Below, piece by piece: positions 1-11,347 of a stretch of DNA of 64,000 nt. Source of the stretch: JBFWWP01 sp050246115. GTDB lineage: Bacteria; Planctomycetota; UBA8108; UBA1146; JAJFFE01. A program made the position numbers and the translations under genes. The notes under the pieces are model-generated. The model ran no database searches, had not been told where the DNA came from, and saw only the letters and a program-made list of their open reading frames with translations. The stretch covers positions 85,317-149,316 of the forward strand of contig JBFWWP010000012.1 of assembly GCA_050246115.1 (NCBI GenBank), written 5' to 3'. The stretch's first letter is position 1. Each line of letters begins with the position of its first letter.

Positions 1-881
1 GGGGCGCGCGCGAGGCTCTGACTAGCGCTGGCCCGACAGCGACCGATCGAGAGCCGCCGGCCGAGGTTTCGTGCGGCCGCGAGTTCCACCTCGAGCTTGC
101 GCACCTCATGCCTCAGGTTCTCGACGAACGGGCTCAGCACGCGCGAGCTACGCTCGGCCAAGACTGCGCCGAGGTGATGCGGCGGCGGCAGGTTCGTGAC
201 CAGGTTCAAAGAGTAGCTCGGTTCACCGCCGATCAGCCGCCGCTCGATCAACTGCGCCGTCAGCGCGATGCCGCGCTCGAGGTCGCCGCTGGGGCTCGGT
301 ATGCGAAACAGCCCTGCGACCACCTGCCCGACGATGCGGTACGGGCTGTGTTCGTTCTGGAAGTCGGGCAGCAGGTCGTCCCGCAGGAAATCGCCGCCGA
401 GAAAGGCGGCAATGGGCAACGGGCGCTCCTGGAACAGTCGGTCGATCCGAGGATCCCTGAGTTCCACCATCCAAGAAGCAAACTCCCGCCATCGCGGTCG
501 TCCGGTGGGCTCGTAGCCCACGAAGACTTGCCGTGAGTCGGGTGGGTGCGAGTGCTCGCACACCGGCGAGGAGCACCAATGACAAAACACGTGGCCCGCG
601 CGATAGCCGAGTCGGTCCAGATCGATCTGCTCGCGGAGTCGCGCGACCTCGGACTCGAGTTCGGCGACGAAGCGACGGCCCGCCTCCTCGCGTCCCTTGC
701 CGCGCAAACGCACCGGGATGGTGATGCGGAGATCGATGTGCGGCGGTGCTTCGTCGAGGCCGGTCACGGGATCGGTGAGTTCTTGACGGATCCACGATTC
801 GAGCGCTTGATAGGCGCGAGCCGCTGGGCGACGATCGCCGCTGCGTCGATCGACTCGCCGTTCGCGCGGTGAATGAGGCAA
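1..881 (-). CDS. Hypothetical protein with CxxC motif, 3' end cut by window
   Basis: I do not recognise the family. The - strand frame stays open from about position 1080 to the window edge, so both the start and the C-terminus are unsettled; the TTG at 881 is a guess. The protein reads as genuine. It has a charged coiled-coil stretch, then a short Cys/His cluster reading HVFCHWCSSPVCEHSHP near 580-545, then a conserved-looking block containing VGYEPTGRPRW. The Cys/His cluster suggests one bound metal, which is inference. Near the C-terminal part seen here there is another charged helix (ENLRHEVRKLEVEL). It points away from the carboxypeptidase gene, so the two would be divergently transcribed. 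Confidence 0.6.
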   Translation of the reverse strand, partial: MPHSPRERRVDRRSGDRRPAARAYQALESWIRQELTDPVTGLDEAPPHIDLRITIPVRLRGKGREEAGRRFVAELESEVARLREQIDLDRLGYRAGHVFCHWCSSPVCEHSHPPDSRQVFVGYEPTGRPRWREFASWMVELRDPRIDRLFQERPLPIAAFLGGDFLRDDLLPDFQNEHSPYRIVGQVVAGLFRIPSPSGDLERGIALTAQLIERRLIGGEPSYSLNLVTNLPPPHHLGAVLAERSSRVLSPFVENLRHEVRKLEVELAAARNLGRRLSIGRCRASASQSLARA

Positions 882-1283
882 GGGGTGGCTCCTTCTGGGG
901 CTCTCTCGTGGGCCGATCTCGTTGGGGCCGACGTCGTTGGGGCCGACGTCGGTGGGGCTCCTCGACGGTAGACCTAGCGGTCGCAAGCGGCCCACGCGAT
1001 CGGCCCGCGAGCCAAGCGCGGATTGTAGCGACGTCTTCGACGGCCGCCATTCGACTCGCCGAGTGTCGGGTGCGATGTGCGTGCGCGCTTCGGCGGCTGC
1101 GGCAGCGGTGCCCCGCGTTGGAGTCGCTCGCCGAAACGGGTTGCGCCGTTGGATCTTGGTTTCACAATGCTCTGCGGCCGCGGCCCGTTGCGCGAGTCGC
1201 CGGTGGCGCGGCCGCGAAGCCGCGGGGAGTCGAGTCCGCGGAGGTTCGACGCGGCTCTCGCACGAGATGACGGGAGGTCGGGA
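882..1283. other. Intergenic, GC-rich, short tandem repeat
   Basis: This stretch lies between two divergent genes. It holds a 15-bp tandem repeat at 921-965 and no RNA gene that I can recognise. The reading frame of the left-hand gene stays open through much of it, so part may be coding. Confidence 0.4.
921..965. repeat. 15-bp tandem repeat, about 3 copies
   Basis: The unit GTTGGGGCCGACGTC occurs twice exactly at 921-950 and a third degenerate copy starts at 951; the preceding 13 bases are also related. On the - strand frame it would read as a repeated Asp-Val-Gly-Pro-Asn. Confidence 0.85.
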
Positions 1284-2774
1284 ATGGCGGTAGGAACGAG
1301 CAGGGGGTTGCGGACGCGCCTCGGGGTCCTCGTCGGGGCGCTGCTGGCGGCGTGCACGTTCCCCTTCGCGGTCGGCGCGGCTGACGCCGAGAGCCGCGAA
1401 CTCACGGCGCGCTTGCTGACCCTCGGGAGCGCTCGCAAGCTCGAGCCCGCGCAACTCGCGTTCTCGATCGTCGGCCCCGATGGAACGGTGATCGCCGAGC
1501 ACCGGAGCGAAGAGCCGGAGCCCCCGGCGTCGAACGTGAAGCTGCTGACCGCGGTTGCGGCGCTCGATCTGCTGGGGCCGGACTTCGAAGTGTCCACCGA
1601 GCTGTGGCGCACCGGGCTCGTTCGGAACGGGGTCCTCGAGGGGGATCTCATCGTGCGCGGACGCGGGGATCCGAGCATCTCCGGACGCTTCCACAGGGGG
1701 GACATCTTCGGTCCCTTGAGGCCTTGGGTTGCCGTACTCGGGGAGTTGGGCATCGAGCGCGTGAGCGGGCGCTTGCTCTGTGACGACCGCTACTTCAGTG
1801 GTCCGTCGGTGCACGCGGACTGGCCCTCGGAGCAGCTCGATCGCTGGTACTGCGCACCGAGCGGTGCGCTCAATCTCAACGACAACTGCGTGGATGTCCA
1901 CATCGCTCCGCGAGTCGGAGCCCAAGAAGTGCGGGTCTGGCTCGAGCCGAGTTGTGCGCGGTTCGAGATCGTGAACCAGCTCCGGTCCGTGGTGCAGCGC
2001 AAGCAGCATGTGTACTCCGTCGAACGGGCCACCGGTTCGTGGCGCATCGACCTCCGCGGCGGCTTCCTGGCATCGGGGACCGAGCGAACGGAGTGGGTGG
2101 CGGTGCCGGATCCGACGGACTGGTTTGGGTGTGCGCTGCAGACGTTCCTCGAGTCCGAGGGGATCGGGTTCGGCGGCGGCGTCGGACGCCTGGAGGACGC
2201 AGCCGCGGTCGCCGACGCCGTTCTCGTCGCCTCGACGCAGGCGTCGGTGGCGTCGATGCTGCCCTCGATGCTCAAGCGCAGTCTCAATCTCTACGCCGAT
2301 TGCCTGTTGCGCATCGTTGGCAAAGAGCGCGGCGCGGGGGGCAGCTTCGAACAGGGTGCTGACTGCGTTCGCTCGCACCTCGTGCGGCTGGGGATCGCTC
2401 GCGAGGGAGTCGTCGTGCGCGATGGCTCTGGGCTCTCGGCGAAGAATCGTGCCAGCGCGGCTACCCTGGTGCGCGCGCTCCGCCACGCGCGCGCGACACC
2501 TTGGTTCCCGGTCCTGCGCGACGCGCTCGCCGTGGCCGGTGCCGACGGGACTCTGCGCAGCCGCTTTGCTAGCAGTCCAGTCGCCGGAAAGGTGCTGGCG
2601 AAGACCGGCCACATCGACGGGGTGAGCACCTTGGCTGGTTACCTGACCACGGGGGGGGGGGACGTGACCTTTGCGTTCCTGTTCCGCGGTCCGGTGGCGC
2701 GGACGGCGGCTGCGCGGAACTGGCAGGAAGAGGCCATCGAGATCGTTTGGCGGGCCCTCGAAGGGGCTCGCTGA
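1284..2774 (+). CDS. dacB: D-alanyl-D-alanine carboxypeptidase/endopeptidase (PBP4, peptidase S13)
   Basis: This periplasmic enzyme trims or cleaves peptidoglycan cross-links. The protein has 496 aa, a usual PBP4 length. All three penicillin-binding motifs are visible: SNVK with nucleophile Ser83 and Lys86, SLN at 333-335, and KTG at 440-442. The ATG at 1284 was chosen because GGGAGG sits just upstream and a hydrophobic signal segment (about residues 12-33) follows directly. Earlier in-frame starts would add an unlikely extension. An 11-base G run at 2651-2661 lies just after the KTG motif, but the frame continues through it to the family's normal C-terminus. The gene converges on the ECF sigma gene, 25 bp away. 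Confidence 0.9.
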   Translation: MAVGTSRGLRTRLGVLVGALLAACTFPFAVGAADAESRELTARLLTLGSARKLEPAQLAFSIVGPDGTVIAEHRSEEPEPPASNVKLLTAVAALDLLGPDFEVSTELWRTGLVRNGVLEGDLIVRGRGDPSISGRFHRGDIFGPLRPWVAVLGELGIERVSGRLLCDDRYFSGPSVHADWPSEQLDRWYCAPSGALNLNDNCVDVHIAPRVGAQEVRVWLEPSCARFEIVNQLRSVVQRKQHVYSVERATGSWRIDLRGGFLASGTERTEWVAVPDPTDWFGCALQTFLESEGIGFGGGVGRLEDAAAVADAVLVASTQASVASMLPSMLKRSLNLYADCLLRIVGKERGAGGSFEQGADCVRSHLVRLGIAREGVVVRDGSGLSAKNRASAATLVRALRHARATPWFPVLRDALAVAGADGTLRSRFASSPVAGKVLAKTGHIDGVSTLAGYLTTGGGDVTFAFLFRGPVARTAAARNWQEEAIEIVWRALEGAR

Positions 2775-2799
2775 AGTCCAGCAGGCCCGCCCGCTGCGC

Positions 2800-3384
2800 T
2801 CAGGTCTCGATCTGTTGCCGCAGCCAAGCCCGCACGAACCGCCAGCGGCGCTCTACCGTCGCGGTCGAGATGCCGAGGACTTCCGCCGTTTCTTCCGTCG
2901 TCAGGCCGGAGAAGTAGCGCAGCATGACGAGTTGTGCCTGCTGGGGGTCATCTTGCTCGAGCTTCCGGAGCGCTTCATCCACGGCGAGGACATCTTCGGA
3001 GGGTCCCTCGATCGCGAGGCCCGACTCTTGGAACTCGATGCGTTGACGGTCTCCACCGCGCTTGAAGCTCGCTTTGCGACGGGCGTCTTCCACGAGAATG
3101 TCGCGCATGGCACGGGCAGCGGCAAAAAAGAAGTGCGCCCGCCCATTCCAGCGTCCTTCGGACTTGTCGGCGATTCGCAGGTAGGCTTCGTGGACCAGTG
3201 CCGTGGCCTGCAGCGTCTGACCCGGCGGCACTTTGGCGAGGCGTGCGGCGGCGAGGCGGCGGAGTTCGTCGTAGACGAGCGGCAGGATTTGCTCTGCTGC
3301 GGTCGGATCGCCGGTGGCCGCCTGATTCAGGAGCAAGGTGAGAGCGTCGGTAGGGTGCGGTTCGTTGGTTTCGTTCGCGGTCAC
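2800..3384 (-). CDS. ECF-type RNA polymerase sigma factor (TIGR02999-like)
   Basis: This 194-aa protein would direct RNA polymerase to a dedicated promoter set. Sigma region 2 is recognisable by LVHEAYLRI and the following FFAAARAMRDILVEDARRK, a signature of the planctomycete/acidobacterial ECF group. Region 4 is the helix-turn-helix around LTTEETAEVLGISTATVERR. I chose the GTG at 3384 because GGGAGG precedes it and the N-terminus then matches sister proteins in size; the frame is open further upstream without a better start. No anti-sigma gene lies beside it. The long leader towards 3783 may hold its promoter and that of the divergent FHA regulator. Confidence 0.88.
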   Translation of the reverse strand: MTANETNEPHPTDALTLLLNQAATGDPTAAEQILPLVYDELRRLAAARLAKVPPGQTLQATALVHEAYLRIADKSEGRWNGRAHFFFAAARAMRDILVEDARRKASFKRGGDRQRIEFQESGLAIEGPSEDVLAVDEALRKLEQDDPQQAQLVMLRYFSGLTTEETAEVLGISTATVERRWRFVRAWLRQQIET

Positions 3385-3783
3385 GCCAGCCTCCCGTTGT
3401 CTTCGGAGTGTCGCTCGGTTGGGCGGGAGCCGCAAGGGGGAGGCGGGAGCGTGGGCCGCGCGCTGTAAACGTGGGATGACAACCCCCGGCCGCGCACCCC
3501 AACGAGCCATCCGTTGCATTCCCGGTTGCTCCAGCGTCCGAGGCGGTAAGCACCCGTCCCCGGGGATCGGCCAGGGCCCGACCGGAACTCCAGATTTGTA
3601 ATCTGGACCTTACAGTCTTTCGGGCTATGATCAACCCTTGAGGAGTGTACGGAGCGGGCGCAGAGCAGCCGCCGCCCACCCGCAGGGCTTCGAGCGCGCG
3701 CAGCGCCGAGCTCGACGGGCAGGGGTCGCGCGGGGCCGGGGACGTCGCGGCGGCAGAGGTGTTCGACCGGGAAAGGGCGGGGT
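3385..3783. other. Divergent intergenic region, ECF sigma / FHA regulator
   Basis: There is no gene here. It separates the ECF sigma gene (- strand) from the sigma54 activator (+ strand) and should contain promoters for both. One weak sigma70-like candidate is listed separately. Confidence 0.5.
3604..3631 (+). promoter_or_regulatory. Weak sigma70-like promoter candidate for locus 1
   Basis: TGGACC at 3604-3609 and TATGAT at 3626-3631 are spaced by 16 bp, in the most AT-rich part of the intergenic region, about 150 bp before the regulator start. The -35 match is poor. Confidence 0.3.
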
Positions 3784-5823
<2,040 letters not shown>

Positions 5824-5882
5824 AGTCCGCAGGCTCCACCCGCCTCTACGGGGCGGGTAGCGATCGGGAGGAATGAAACGCT

Positions 5883-8510
5883 ATGCCGACCCTCGAGGTG
5901 ATCGAAAACGGCGAGAAGCGCATCGTGCGTTTCACCGACACGATCGTGATCGGCCGCGAACCCACCAATGGGGTCGTGATTCAGGATCCGATGTCGTCGC
6001 GCCGGCATTGCCAGCTCAAGCGCGAGGGCGGTCGGTTCTTCTTGGAGGACCTCGAGTCCTCGAATGGGACGCTACTGAACGGTCGCCGGGCCAGCCGCGT
6101 CGAACTGGCCGACGGCGATCGAATCGAAGTGGGTGAAGTCGCCGTCACGTTCTCGCTCGGCGAGACGAGCGCAACCGACGGGAATGCGTCCGGCGCAGCA
6201 CGGGGGGCGGCTCCGTCGCGGGCGGCCGCGAAGCCGCCCGAGCCGGCGGCGCCGCCGGGACTGCTGGAGGAGCCAGAGCCCATGGTGTCCCCGGAGGCGC
6301 GACCGGCCAGCGGGGGCGGTGTGTTTCTGCGCGTGGTTGGCGGCGACTCACCCGCCACCCGCCTCGAGTTGCTGGACCTTCCCTTCACGATCGGCCGCAA
6401 GGCCGAGTGTGGTCTGGTGCTGAATGACCGCCGGGTTTCGGGCCTGCACGCACAGGTCGTTCGCGAAGGCGATGCTTGGTTCATCGAGGACTGCGGTTCG
6501 GGCAACGGCGTGTTGGTCGACAAGAAGCGGATCAAGCGGCACCCGCTACGAACGGGCGAGTCCGTATTGATCGGTGGGACCACGATCGAGTTCGAGGGCC
6601 TGCCCGCAGAAGTCGCGTCGGTGGCCACCCGGGCGCGCCCGGCGGCGCGAGCCGTGGCGGCAGCGAAGAGGCCCGAGGCCGCCGGCGATGCCGAGTTTCG
6701 CCGCATCGACGTGCAGCAAGCCGTCGCGCAGCAGGCCAGCCCGCTGCAGGCGGTGTGGACCGGACTCTTGCTGGTGTGCTTCGTGGCGATTCTCTTCAGC
6801 GGTTACGTGCTCGTCTCGAATCACTTTCAGCAAGGGCGAGTCGCCACTGACCCAGCGAACCTCGTCAACGAAAACGCTTCCTTCGAGGACGTCGGGCCTG
6901 GCGGCGAGATCCCCGGCTGGGTCTGGGACGACGCCGGGGACCCCGGCGCGATCGAGTCCTTCCAAGCAGCGGGATTGCCTCACGGCCGACGGGCGCTCCG
7001 CGTGCGCAGCGGGGGCTCCAGTCGGGGTTTCGTACGAGTGCTGCAGGAGGACACGTTGGCCGTCAGCCAAGTCGAGAGCGGTGTCCAACTGTCGGGCTCG
7101 ATCGCCAACGACGGCTTCGCGTTGGCAGGTCTCGAGGTGCTCTGGTACGTGCAGCGGACAGGCGGGCTCGAACTGGTCGCCGAGACCATCGCTCCCTTGG
7201 TGGGCCCGTCGAACTCGTTCCGGACGGTGAGCGACGTCATTCAGCCGCCCGGCCTGGATGTCGACGTGTGCCGCGTCGCCATCTTCGCGCAGGGCCAAGG
7301 CACGTGCACCGTGGACGGAATCTCTCTCAAGAGCGTTGCGTCGGCAGCGGAAGGGGTCGAGGATCGAGTCGCCTTGCGCACGCGCGACGCGAACGGGCTT
7401 GCGATCCAATACGATCGCCGCGGAACCACCGTCTTGACCCGGAAGAACACGACCGTACTGCGTAACCTGCGGTTCGCGGCGCTCACGCCGGGACGGTTGC
7501 CGTTTGGGCAGCTCACCGCCACCAAGAACGAACCGCCGAGCCGTGACGATACCGGCCTCGTGACCTCGAGTTTCTCGTTCCAGGCGGGCGGCCCGGGCAG
7601 CCACGTCGTGGTCGATCACCGCGCCGAAGTGCGCGACGAACGCTCGCTACAGCTGAGTTGGCGCATCGTCGAGGCTCCCGAGTCGTTGGTCCCAGCGCTC
7701 GTGATCGAGTTCGAAGGGCGTTCCGGGCAGCAGGCGATGACCGTTTACGACGGCGACGCCGCGGTGCTGGAGGGGGGCACGCTCGAGGGCCTCGACGGCA
7801 AGTCGGGTACCGAGTGGTCGCTGGGCGAGGGCGCCGAGCAGGTGTGTTTCGCGTTCTCGGCCCCCGTGAAGTTTCGCCTGCTCACCGGCGCGGAGACCCG
7901 CGGGACCCCGACGATGGCTCTGGAGTTGTCGCCGGAGCGGGACGCGCTGTTTCGGCTGCAGGTGAGTTCGACGTCCTCGCGGGAGGAACGACAGCTCGCG
8001 GCCTGGTTCGAGGAGGTGCGCGTGGCCCGCTCCGAACGGCGCAGCAGCGACGCACTCGCGCGGCTATCCGCGATCGAGGGAGCCTTCCCTTGGCGCGAGG
8101 ACGCGCGTGAGCGAGCGCGACGCGTGCGGGCCGAGATCGAAGGCCGAGCGAACGCGCGAGTGGCGGAGCTGAAGGCGATGCTCGGGGAGTTGCGCCAGTA
8201 CCCGCGATCGCCGATCGCAGATCTCTTGCGGGAGCGCGCCGAAGCGTTGCGGGAGGAGTTTGCGGGTGCGTCGCTCGCGACGGAGGCGGAGCGAGTCTTG
8301 AACGAAGTCACACGGTTGGAGGCCGAGTCGATGACGGCGGCCCGTGCCGAAGAAGCCGGTCGACTGCTCGAACTCGGGCAGCAGAGTTTCGACGTGCAGC
8401 GCGACCACTGGGCAAGATTCTACTTGGAGCGGGTGATCGAGATGTTCCCCGGCACCGAAGAGGCCCGCAGCGCCAAGAACCTGCTCGACCGCGTGGCGGT
8501 CCGGAACTGA
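5883..8510 (+). CDS. Membrane protein with two N-terminal FHA domains
   Basis: This is an 875-aa protein. Two FHA domains (about residues 1-90 and 142-235) each show the GR...S.RH...NG pattern. A proline/alanine-rich linker separates them. One membrane segment at about 288-312 (TGLLLVCFVAILFSGYVL) follows. The remaining 560 residues should be extracytoplasmic: a beta-rich part that resembles carbohydrate-binding/jelly-roll modules, then a helical, TPR-like end. Cytoplasmic phosphothreonine readers are thus joined to a periplasmic domain, which suggests that secretion machinery assembly responds to kinase signalling. That role is inferred from the neighbours. The ATG at 5883 has GGGAGGAA upstream. 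PilM-like begins 13 bp after it ends. Confidence 0.85.
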   Translation: MPTLEVIENGEKRIVRFTDTIVIGREPTNGVVIQDPMSSRRHCQLKREGGRFFLEDLESSNGTLLNGRRASRVELADGDRIEVGEVAVTFSLGETSATDGNASGAARGAAPSRAAAKPPEPAAPPGLLEEPEPMVSPEARPASGGGVFLRVVGGDSPATRLELLDLPFTIGRKAECGLVLNDRRVSGLHAQVVREGDAWFIEDCGSGNGVLVDKKRIKRHPLRTGESVLIGGTTIEFEGLPAEVASVATRARPAARAVAAAKRPEAAGDAEFRRIDVQQAVAQQASPLQAVWTGLLLVCFVAILFSGYVLVSNHFQQGRVATDPANLVNENASFEDVGPGGEIPGWVWDDAGDPGAIESFQAAGLPHGRRALRVRSGGSSRGFVRVLQEDTLAVSQVESGVQLSGSIANDGFALAGLEVLWYVQRTGGLELVAETIAPLVGPSNSFRTVSDVIQPPGLDVDVCRVAIFAQGQGTCTVDGISLKSVASAAEGVEDRVALRTRDANGLAIQYDRRGTTVLTRKNTTVLRNLRFAALTPGRLPFGQLTATKNEPPSRDDTGLVTSSFSFQAGGPGSHVVVDHRAEVRDERSLQLSWRIVEAPESLVPALVIEFEGRSGQQAMTVYDGDAAVLEGGTLEGLDGKSGTEWSLGEGAEQVCFAFSAPVKFRLLTGAETRGTPTMALELSPERDALFRLQVSSTSSREERQLAAWFEEVRVARSERRSSDALARLSAIEGAFPWREDARERARRVRAEIEGRANARVAELKAMLGELRQYPRSPIADLLRERAEALREEFAGASLATEAERVLNEVTRLEAESMTAARAEEAGRLLELGQQSFDVQRDHWARFYLERVIEMFPGTEEARSAKNLLDRVAVRN

Positions 8511-8523
8511 AGAGAGGCGACTC

Positions 8524-10161
8524 ATGCTGACCGGTTCTGCAGTCGGGATCGACATTGGGACGACCGCCGTCCGCATTGTGTGGCTGAAAGGGAGTCGGGG
8601 TGCGCTCCAGGTCGCGAAAGCGATACGAATCGAGCGCGAGGCCGACACCGACCTGAGCCCCGAGGCGCTGGTACCGGCGATGGTCCGCGAGAAGATCCCG
8701 TTGGGCGCCCTGATCCTAGGAGTTCCGGGGGATCTGGCGGCGCTACGCTACAACCTCGTCCCGCCGGTTCCGGACTGGCGCCTCGAGCTGATCATGAAGT
8801 ACGAGACGCAAGAGACCGCCGAGAAGTCGGGTGAGCCACTGAGCTTCGACTTCCGCAAGCTGGACCTTCCGGAGAGTAGCTCCGAAGATCAGGTGTTGCT
8901 GGTAGGACTGGGCAAGGACCTCAAGATCCAGCCGGTGATCTCGGGGATCGAACAAGGCGGCGGACGGGTGAGCTTGGTCACACCCAACGCGTTGGGCCTC
9001 TATCATGCCTACGCCCAGAGCCACGCGAAGCCGCCGAGCGAAACCGTACTGCTTGCGGACGTAGGGGCACACGAGACTCACATCGTGCTCGCAACGGACG
9101 GCCGCCTGGTGTTCGCGCGCAGCGTGAACTTCGGTGGACGCCAGTTCGACGAGGCGATCGCGGCTAGCCTCGGAGTGCGTGCCGATCAGGCCCGTAAGTT
9201 GAAGGAGAGCTTCTCCACCGGCCGCGTGCCGGTCGAAGTGAAGAGCAGCGCGGAAGCGGCGATCCGGTCGGCGCTCGGGCAGTTGAACTCGATCCTGCAC
9301 AGCTCGGTGACTTTCTGCCGGGCCCAGACCAAGATCCCCGAGATCAAGTTGGAGCGCGTGCTCCTCTGTGGCGGCGGCTCCCGCATTCCGCAGATGGCCG
9401 CCTTCTTGGAAGACCAGTTCGGCGTGCCTGTGACCGCGCTCGCTCCAGCCGCCGCGGACGAGCCCCTCGCGGGCGGGCCGGAAGAGTGGACGACCGCGAT
9501 TGGGCTCGCCGCCAGCCGGTTCGACGCGAGTCACGTAGTGCTCGATTTGCTGCCGACGGCGGCGCGGGTCAAGCGGACCTTCCGTGAACGCACGCGCTTC
9601 TTGTACGCCGCCGCCGCAACGCTGGTGTTCGCCCTGCTCGTGACCTTTGGGACCGGCCTCGTGGCCAGCAGCAAGGTCGACGGTCAGACGGAGGTCATCG
9701 AGGAGTGGAAGCGGCGCGTCGATGGCTGGGAGCAAGAACAGCGCTCGGCCCGCACGCAAAACGGCAAGATCCGCGCGCAGAAACAAGCGCTCGATCGCGA
9801 GGTCGAGACCGGGTCTTTCGCCGGCCAGTTGCTCGCGGCGATCGAGGACTCCATGCCGCCGGCGATTTCGCTCGAGCGGGTCGATACACAACGAGTCGAA
9901 GTCGACGGGAGAGTCTACCTCGAGACCCGCCTGGTGGGCTTCGCCGACAACTCGGAGCGGCTCGGTATCGAGCACCTCACGGCCTTTCAGAAGGCGCTCG
10001 AAGCGCTGCCGACGGTCGAACGCGTGGCGCTCGGCCCGCCGGAGTTGCGCGCCGGCGGCTATCGCTTCGAGATGACGGTGTCGCCCGATGCTGAGCCGCC
10101 ACCCGAGAGCCGCAGTGGGTCGGGCCAGCGGTCGAGTGGAAAGGGACGGTGGGGCGGATGA
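8524..10161 (+). CDS. PilM/GspL-like inner membrane assembly protein (PilM-PilN fusion)
   Basis: The first 330 residues form an actin-like ATPase fold of the PilM/GspL type, opening with GIDIGTTAVRIVWLKG and containing the later GGGSRIPQM and DVGAHETHIVLA phosphate/adenosine motifs. A membrane segment at about 357-380 (FLYAAAATLVFALLVTFGTG) is followed by a coiled coil and a PilN-like periplasmic domain. At 545 aa it therefore fuses what type IV pili keep as PilM plus PilN, as GspL does. It should dock the assembly ATPase under the inner membrane platform. AGAGAGG precedes the ATG. The next gene overlaps its stop as ATGA, indicating translational coupling. Confidence 0.85.
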   Translation: MLTGSAVGIDIGTTAVRIVWLKGSRGALQVAKAIRIEREADTDLSPEALVPAMVREKIPLGALILGVPGDLAALRYNLVPPVPDWRLELIMKYETQETAEKSGEPLSFDFRKLDLPESSSEDQVLLVGLGKDLKIQPVISGIEQGGGRVSLVTPNALGLYHAYAQSHAKPPSETVLLADVGAHETHIVLATDGRLVFARSVNFGGRQFDEAIAASLGVRADQARKLKESFSTGRVPVEVKSSAEAAIRSALGQLNSILHSSVTFCRAQTKIPEIKLERVLLCGGGSRIPQMAAFLEDQFGVPVTALAPAAADEPLAGGPEEWTTAIGLAASRFDASHVVLDLLPTAARVKRTFRERTRFLYAAAATLVFALLVTFGTGLVASSKVDGQTEVIEEWKRRVDGWEQEQRSARTQNGKIRAQKQALDREVETGSFAGQLLAAIEDSMPPAISLERVDTQRVEVDGRVYLETRLVGFADNSERLGIEHLTAFQKALEALPTVERVALGPPELRAGGYRFEMTVSPDAEPPPESRSGSGQRSSGKGRWGG

Positions 10162-10958
10162 ACGTGAGCCTGATCTGGGAAAAACACCGGCGCTTCCTTC
10201 TCACCGTTGCGGGCGGCCTTGCGGGGTTCATGGTTTTGAACCTGTTTGCGGCCGGCTACCGCGATCGCTCCGGGGAGAACATTCAGCAGAACCGCAAGCG
10301 TGCCAGCGACATCGCTGGCGCCATCGAGCGTTTGGACGCGAGTTACGATCGCGAAGTCAAAGATCGTAAGGTGCTCGAGCAACAGCTGGATCACTACCTC
10401 ACGCAAGTTTCGACAGCGCGCACCTCCAAGCTCGCGGTGCCGAAGAGCGTCAGTGACTGCCAGACGGACTTCGCGCGGCAGCGGGATCGCATTTGGTCCG
10501 CGTTCGTCGACGGTGCCGACAAGATCCACTTGGGCTATCCGCGTATGACGGACATACCCTTCAGTCTCGGGAGCGACTTGACGCAGGAGCAGTGGGCAGA
10601 TCGCTATCACTTGCTCGGCGTCGTCGAACGCGTGCTGAGTGCGAGCGTCGAGCTCGGCGTGCGCAAGATCGAGTCGATCCAGCCGCAAGCCGTGGTAGCC
10701 GAGCCCATCGCGGAGGCGGCGGATCGGGCGCTCGTGCGTTATCCCGTGAAGGTCGTGCTGGTGGCGGACTTTCCGGTGATTCGTCGCCTGATCGAGTACT
10801 TCCAATCACCGGAGCATTATTTAACGGTCGAGTTGGATCTCGAGCGCAAGGCGGACGTCAACGGGCTCACCGCTCAAATCTTGTTCACCGGCGTCGACGT
10901 CGACGAGCCGCGTAGGGATCCCAAGAAGGCCGGCACTGCGCCGCGTTGGAGGCCTTAG
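10158..10958 (+). CDS. PilO/GspM-like inner membrane protein
   Basis: This 266-aa protein has one N-terminal membrane anchor (about residues 10-28, FLLTVAGGLAGFMVLNLFAA), a long coiled coil, and a C-terminal ferredoxin-like part (YPVKVVLVADFPVIRRLIEYF) that fits the PilO/GspM family. Sequence similarity is weak, so the call rests on architecture plus position right after PilM. It would form the periplasmic dimer beside the PilN-like domain. The ATG at 10158 overlaps the previous stop; an ATG at 10149 is also in frame. Confidence 0.7.
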   Translation: MNVSLIWEKHRRFLLTVAGGLAGFMVLNLFAAGYRDRSGENIQQNRKRASDIAGAIERLDASYDREVKDRKVLEQQLDHYLTQVSTARTSKLAVPKSVSDCQTDFARQRDRIWSAFVDGADKIHLGYPRMTDIPFSLGSDLTQEQWADRYHLLGVVERVLSASVELGVRKIESIQPQAVVAEPIAEAADRALVRYPVKVVLVADFPVIRRLIEYFQSPEHYLTVELDLERKADVNGLTAQILFTGVDVDEPRRDPKKAGTAPRWRP

Positions 10959-10960
10959 CC

Positions 10961-11347
10961 ATGGGCGGAGTGAACAAGGAGAAGATCGTGTTGTTGTTGG
11001 CGCTCGTGGTCCTGGCGTTTGCGATCTACGCTGGAATCCAAGCGATTGCCCGTGCGGCTTCTTGGGAGCCTTCCTTCCAAGAGCCGGCACCGAGTCCGCG
11101 CGGCGCCAACCTCCCCACCGTCGACATACGCTGGTTCGAGTTCCCGAAGCGGGGACGTGAGCCCCGGGATCCCTTCGAGGCGGTGTCGGAGTGGCGCCCG
11201 GCCGAGGCCGATGCGCTGCCACTCCCGCCCCTCAGCGACCTGCGGCGACGAGTCCCGTTGCCGGCGCCGCTGTTCGACTCGAGATTGGCGCGACTACCCC
11301 GAGAGTCGGTCATGCCGGTCCTCGTGGAAGAAGAGGAGCAGAACTGA
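10961..11347 (+). CDS. Small single-pass protein, PilP/GspC-position
   Basis: This is a 128-aa protein with a membrane segment at about residues 8-27 (IVLLLALVVLAFAIYAGIQA) and a proline-rich periplasmic part ending in an acidic tail. There is no clear domain. Its place after the PilM and PilO analogues is where pilP or gspC usually sits, and those proteins link the inner platform to the secretin; this role is inferred from order only. It starts two bases after the previous stop, and its own stop overlaps the next start. Confidence 0.6.
   Translation: MGGVNKEKIVLLLALVVLAFAIYAGIQAIARAASWEPSFQEPAPSPRGANLPTVDIRWFEFPKRGREPRDPFEAVSEWRPAEADALPLPPLSDLRRRVPLPAPLFDSRLARLPRESVMPVLVEEEEQN

Noticed and set aside
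108..536. A + strand open frame of 142 aa near the left edge
   Set aside because: The - strand frame gives a far more protein-like sequence with a Cys/His motif.
2651..2661. Frameshift in dacB at the G run
   Set aside because: The reading frame before and after encodes continuous PBP4 sequence; no truncation.
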